DNA of 35,535 nt. Origin: Candidatus Omnitrophota bacterium. GTDB lineage: Bacteria; Omnitrophota; Gorgyraeia; Zapsychrales; Zapsychraceae. Shown here piece by piece: positions 32,234 to 35,535 of the stretch. The stretch's first letter is position 1, and every line of letters begins with the position of its first letter. A program made the position numbers and the translations under genes. A model generated the notes under the pieces. The model saw nothing but the letters and a program-made list of their open reading frames with translations. It had not been told where the DNA came from and did no database searches. The stretch lies in contig JAGLQN010000171.1 in the NCBI GenBank assembly GCA_023136835.1, positions 1 through 35,535 of the forward strand. The letters are read 5' to 3'.

Positions 32234-34332
32234 GAATGCTCCTCGATTAATGACTTGATCTCGCGCGCGACTTCATCAGGATGGATATCTTTCATGCAGG
32301 CGTGTGTTAAGATCCGGCACCGTGAGCTGTAACACGGCGCGCACGCCAATTTCTTCTCGAGAACAATAATCTTTTTCGCGGGCGGAATGTGCCGTCGGGA
32401 ATCTGTTGGGCCGAAAAAGGCCACTACCGGGACCTGCATGGCTGCGGCAACATGCAAAGGCGCTGAATCCGGGGTCACAAAAACTTTGCACTTCTTTATG
32501 AGCGCCGCGAGTTGCAGGATATTGGTTTTCCCGACAAAGTTTGCCGGTTTAGACTTTGTCATCGATAAAAAATGCTGGGCCAACGGCTTATCTTTTTCTA
32601 TTCCAGTAATGATAACCCGAATATTCTTCGCCGAAAGCATATCGCAAAGACGAGCCATATATTCAACAGGCCAATTCTTTGTCTGCCATTTTGCCGAAGC
32701 CGCGATATTGATCCCGACAATATCCGGATTATTCCCCAACCACTCCGAGTCCAGCAGCCTTTGGACATACTGCTTATTATCCGGCGAAGGCCAAAGTTCA
32801 AGAAACGCATTACCGTTATAATGAATACCGAGATTCTCAAGAACCTGAAACTGATGGGCAACGGGAGGCATGTCTTTGCGCGTATCTTTCACGGGATGTG
32901 ATAAAAGGCTCCCCCACTTTCCATTGTCATACCCGTAACTTTCCCTGCCGAAACTTAAAAAAGAAAGTAAATGGCTCTTGCGGTTATTTTGAAAATCAAT
33001 GACCACGTCAAAACGGTATTTCCTGAGTTTCTTTGAAAGCTTCAACACTCCAAGCCATCCGCGGTCCTTATCCTTAACATCGTAGACAATGATTCCGTCC
33101 AAATAGGGGCAATTGTGCAAAATCCTCATCGACTCTTTCCCAACCAGACAATGGATCCTCGCGCGTGGAAACTTTTTCCGGATAGCCTTTAAAGAGGCCG
33201 TAACTAAAACAACATCCCCCATGGACCCGATTTTAATAACGAGAACGTTCATTGATCTTAAAAGATCTTCATAAACCTTGATCGTACTTGAAGCCATATG
33301 CTCAAGCGTAAAATTATTCCCGAGCTTTTCTTTCGCGCAAGAAACCAGACGGGTTGCCAAGCCCCGGTCATTGGCAATACGTATAACCGCATTGGCCATA
33401 GCCTCCGTATCCTTTGGCAAAACAAGCAATCCTGTTTTTTCATCATCAATGATATCAACAACCCCTCCGACTTTTGTCGCGACTACCGGCACGTCCGATG
33501 CCTGTGCCTCTAAGATCACGCGCCCAAAAGCTTCTTGCGTAACGGTTGATAAGACGAGGATATCTGTCTTTGCTAGAATTTGAGGAATATCCCGCCGGTT
33601 ACCGAGGAATTCAACATGGCTTTCAATCCCCAGACGGCGCGCCAGCAGCTCTAAGTCCTGCTTATTCGAAGCCTTTTTAGCCGGCGCATCTCCAACAATC
33701 AAAATATTGGCATAGGGAACGGTCCGTATTACTTTCGCCATCGCCTTAAGAAAGAATGAATGCCCCTTGAGCACTGTTATCCGTCCTATGATCGCGATCG
33801 TGCATCGAGATTTTCCGCCAAAAGAATCCCTTCGAACTTTGAACTTTTCCAGGTCGACGCTCCTGGGAATACAGCGAATACCGCGCGGTAAAACATTGAA
33901 ACGGTCGATCATGTGCCTGCCGATGACCTTGCTAGGAACAATCACCAGCTTTGACCAGCCCATGACTTGGCTAAAAATACGATTCTTGTAATGACCGTGA
34001 CACGTCGTAATAAAAACTGCTTTTGTTTTACGGCAGGCAAAATAGGCGATCCATGCCGGAACACGCGACCGGGCGTGAACAATATCAATTTTCTCCCGAC
34101 GGATAACATCGCGCAAAGCTTTAACATTCTCAAGCATTGTCCACAATGACTTTTTATGGACTGGGAGAGAATAATGGCACGCCCCCAGAGACTCTAGCCC
34201 GGGAACAAGCTCTCCTCCATTAGAAACAACAACGGCCTTGTGACCGTGCTGGACCAAATATTTGGCAAAATCAACCGTGCCGGTCTCAACCCCACCGACA
34301 TTGAGTTCTGGAATGACCTGTAATATGTTCAT
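32230..34332 (-). CDS. Bifunctional GT4-GT9 glycosyltransferase fusion
   Basis: A 700-residue protein (from the ATG at 34332) with two complete glycosyltransferases. The first half is GT4: MNILQVIPELNVGGVETGTV, ITTCHGHYKNRIF, IAIIGRITVLKGHSFFLKA, and EX7E in TQEAFGRVILEAQASDVPVV. It ends VYEDLLRS, like a normal GT4 terminus. The second half begins at once with MNVLVIKIGSMGDVVLVTAS, a normal GT9 start (codon at 33250-33252), then NIAASAKWQTKNWPVEYM, VTPDSAPLHVAAAMQVP and the cysteine tail CAPCYSSRC to ACM. No stop separates them. A GTG at 34356 is an alternative start, but it lies in the centre of a palindrome, so I reject it. The last four bases overlap the next GT4 gene. Confidence 0.9.
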   Translation of the reverse strand: MNILQVIPELNVGGVETGTVDFAKYLVQHGHKAVVVSNGGELVPGLESLGACHYSLPVHKKSLWTMLENVKALRDVIRREKIDIVHARSRVPAWIAYFACRKTKAVFITTCHGHYKNRIFSQVMGWSKLVIVPSKVIGRHMIDRFNVLPRGIRCIPRSVDLEKFKVRRDSFGGKSRCTIAIIGRITVLKGHSFFLKAMAKVIRTVPYANILIVGDAPAKKASNKQDLELLARRLGIESHVEFLGNRRDIPQILAKTDILVLSTVTQEAFGRVILEAQASDVPVVATKVGGVVDIIDDEKTGLLVLPKDTEAMANAVIRIANDRGLATRLVSCAKEKLGNNFTLEHMASSTIKVYEDLLRSMNVLVIKIGSMGDVVLVTASLKAIRKKFPRARIHCLVGKESMRILHNCPYLDGIIVYDVKDKDRGWLGVLKLSKKLRKYRFDVVIDFQNNRKSHLLSFLSFGRESYGYDNGKWGSLLSHPVKDTRKDMPPVAHQFQVLENLGIHYNGNAFLELWPSPDNKQYVQRLLDSEWLGNNPDIVGINIAASAKWQTKNWPVEYMARLCDMLSAKNIRVIITGIEKDKPLAQHFLSMTKSKPANFVGKTNILQLAALIKKCKVFVTPDSAPLHVAAAMQVPVVAFFGPTDSRRHIPPAKKIIVLEKKLACAPCYSSRCRILTHACMKDIHPDEVAREIKSLIEEHS

Positions 34333-34341
34333 AGTAAACCC

Positions 34342-34370
34342 GTAAGGACAGCACACTGTGCTGTCCTTAC
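34342..34370. repeat. Perfect 29-bp palindrome (REP-like) before the GT4-GT9 gene
   Basis: The arms GTAAGGACAGCACA (34342-34355) and TGTGCTGTCCTTAC (34357-34370) are perfect inverted repeats around a single C, able to form a hairpin of 13 bp with a 3-base loop. It fills most of the 69-base gap between the ELM1-like gene and the GT4-GT9 fusion and ends nine bases before the ATG. No T-run follows on either strand, so it is not an ordinary terminator. It may be a REP-type dispersed palindrome, an mRNA processing or stability hairpin, or an operator. Confidence 0.85.
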
Positions 34371-34401
34371 AAATGATCCGTAACGGCCCGAATTCAATTG
34401 A

Positions 34402-35526
34402 CTAGATAACTTTCCTTACCGCCTCAAGAATGATTTCATCATCATTAATTTGTTTCGTTTGAATTTTACCTTTGGCAACATCGTAGATGGACTGGCCGAG
34501 ATGATTGACATCCGAAGAAAGAACAAAACCTTGCGCATTAAGCCGTTCGGTAAAAGCCCGATGCTTATTCTCACCTTTTAAAACTTTCGCTATCAACAGC
34601 GGCGAGAAAACGATTGTATTCTTCCCCGAACTGGCCGCTTCCGAGACCATGGAAAGGCTGTCTCCCGACACCACAACAATATCCGAAAGCCCGAGGATGC
34701 CACCAACGGCCTCCGAAACATTTTCGCGATTGGCCAATATGAGAAGCGGGCAATTGGGATGTTTTTTAAATTCCTTAAAGAGAAGTTGCTCGATACATTG
34801 CGGTGTCCTGCGTGACGTCGTTATTAAGATATCCATATTGATCTCGGTCAAAACCTCCTTGATCTGTCGGATCAATATTTTGATTTGCCGCTCGCTTAAA
34901 TACACAGTTTTGCCGTCGCCACCAATAAAAAGACCGATCTTCGCCCTGAGATTATCTTTCAAATGAGAGTACCTTAAAAGCAAGGCCTGTGATTGATCCT
35001 TAAGATATCCCGACATAACCAAATTAGGCGACGCATATGTAATCGCAAAAAGATTCTTTCCCTTTTTTCTTTTTGGTTCGTCATGCTGAGGCAAAACAAC
35101 CAAATCAAAGCGCCCATAATTCAATAGACCAGGCTTGAGGATCACAATACTTTTCGCGTTACTATCGCGCGACAAAAGATTATTGATCCCGGCAATCGAT
35201 GACCCGCAAGAAATGATGAAGTTCGCTTTCATCGTCGTAACCCGCACAAAGGATTCTGCCGTTAGGAACCATTTTAAACATTCAAGCCTGCCCTGATAAA
35301 CAAACGGATGTGACAGCACACTCAGAACAGAAAACAAGCGCGCCTTAAACCGGCTCTGAAAGACAATCAGAACAATCTGTATTGTTGCTTTGATCGCGCG
35401 CTCTGCCAGCGCTTTTTCGGTCATTTGGGCAAGGCATTGAGACTGACGCAGATGGCCCGTCTTCCCATCGCTGAGGATTGAAATATTCGCCTCATTGGAA
35501 TACTTCCATATCTTATAAAACCACAT
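34402..35526 (-). CDS. ELM1-like putative nucleoside-diphosphate-sugar glycosyltransferase
   Basis: This resembles the ELM1 family (mitochondrial-fission ELM1-like in plants, putative glycosyltransferase in bacteria). The N-terminal ISILSDGKTGHLRQSQCLAQ is the family hallmark. Other features are FIISCGSSIAGINNLLS, FDLVVLPQHDEP, FITTSRR-type ILITTSRRTPQCIEQLL and VVVSGDSLSMVSEAASSGK, the last a GT-B donor-site-like motif. The ATG at 35526 gives 374 residues, but the frame stays open to the right edge nine bases further on, so the true start may lie outside the window. It is followed by the palindrome and then the GT4-GT9 fusion, and probably belongs to the same LPS or surface-glycan operon. 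Biochemical function is not established as far as I know. Confidence 0.82.
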   Translation of the reverse strand: MWFYKIWKYSNEANISILSDGKTGHLRQSQCLAQMTEKALAERAIKATIQIVLIVFQSRFKARLFSVLSVLSHPFVYQGRLECLKWFLTAESFVRVTTMKANFIISCGSSIAGINNLLSRDSNAKSIVILKPGLLNYGRFDLVVLPQHDEPKRKKGKNLFAITYASPNLVMSGYLKDQSQALLLRYSHLKDNLRAKIGLFIGGDGKTVYLSERQIKILIRQIKEVLTEINMDILITTSRRTPQCIEQLLFKEFKKHPNCPLLILANRENVSEAVGGILGLSDIVVVSGDSLSMVSEAASSGKNTIVFSPLLIAKVLKGENKHRAFTERLNAQGFVLSSDVNHLGQSIYDVAKGKIQTKQINDDEIILEAVRKVI

Positions 35527-35535
35527 GTATTCCGA

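Noticed and set aside
34330-34356. GTG at 34356 as the start of the GT4-GT9 gene
   Set aside because: It lies in the centre of the palindrome, adds eight residues (MCCPYGFT) with no family similarity, and the ATG at 34332 gives the usual GT4 N-terminus.
34342-34370. Palindrome as an intrinsic terminator
   Set aside because: Neither strand has a T-run after the stem; the minus strand continues with GGGTTTACT and then the ATG.

Overview
The window is 35.5 kb of gene-dense bacterial chromosome. Every gene I can support is on the minus strand, so transcription runs from the right edge to the left. It holds 34 protein-coding genes, one decayed gene remnant, one clear intrinsic terminator, a perfect 29-bp palindrome and one low-complexity intergenic inverted repeat. 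I see no tRNA, rRNA, CRISPR array, transposase or phage gene, and no gene-free stretch longer than about 250 bases. The organism is a diderm: it makes Kdo and heptose precursors, has Lpt export genes and an OmpA-like lipoprotein. It also carries a SpoIID/LytB-type protein, a CpaF-type ATPase, a trigger factor without its PPIase domain and a ProRS without its editing insert. My best guess from gene order and sequence flavour is an uncultured lineage such as Omnitrophota (OP3) or a relative. That is inference; no marker gene in the window proves it.

Layout in transcription order. (1) 35526-28100, envelope glycosyltransferases: an ELM1-like protein, a GT4-GT9 fusion, a GT4 enzyme and three GT9 (heptosyltransferase-family) enzymes. 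(2) 28002-22388, LPS inner-core precursor and export block: heptose-7-phosphate kinase (rfaE1), kdsB, kdsA, kdsD, kdsC, a fused LptC-LptA protein and lptB. The four kds genes are the whole route from ribulose-5-phosphate to CMP-Kdo. (3) 22340-20834, protein quality control: tig and clpP. (4) 20794-16374, mixed housekeeping: remnant of a class V aminotransferase, short serA, a CcdA/DsbD-like membrane protein, purA, an OmpA-family lipoprotein and a membrane-anchored coiled-coil protein, closed by the terminator at 16249-16273. (5) 16219-4420, the classic uppS-cdsA-dxr-rseP-(cpaF)-proS-rimP-nusA-infB-trpS string, linking isoprenoid and phospholipid precursors, membrane proteolysis and the transcription/translation machinery. 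(6) 4204-6, after the intergenic repeat: scpA, ruvB, a small DUF2905 membrane protein, spoIID-like and queA.

Most genes are separated by a few bases or overlap by 4-20 bases (ATGA or GTGA overlaps, start sites inside the preceding gene), so long, translationally coupled operons are likely. The most interesting points are: the aminotransferase remnant, which keeps family similarity on both sides of an in-frame TAA; the domain losses (trigger factor PPIase, ProRS editing insert, short SerA); two fusions (LptC-LptA and GT4-GT9); a probable iron-sulfur TrpRS; a lone CpaF inside an essential operon; and the palindrome just upstream of a glycosyltransferase start. I did not find an obviously new defence or mobile system. 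The window is mainly core genome with unusual protein architectures.
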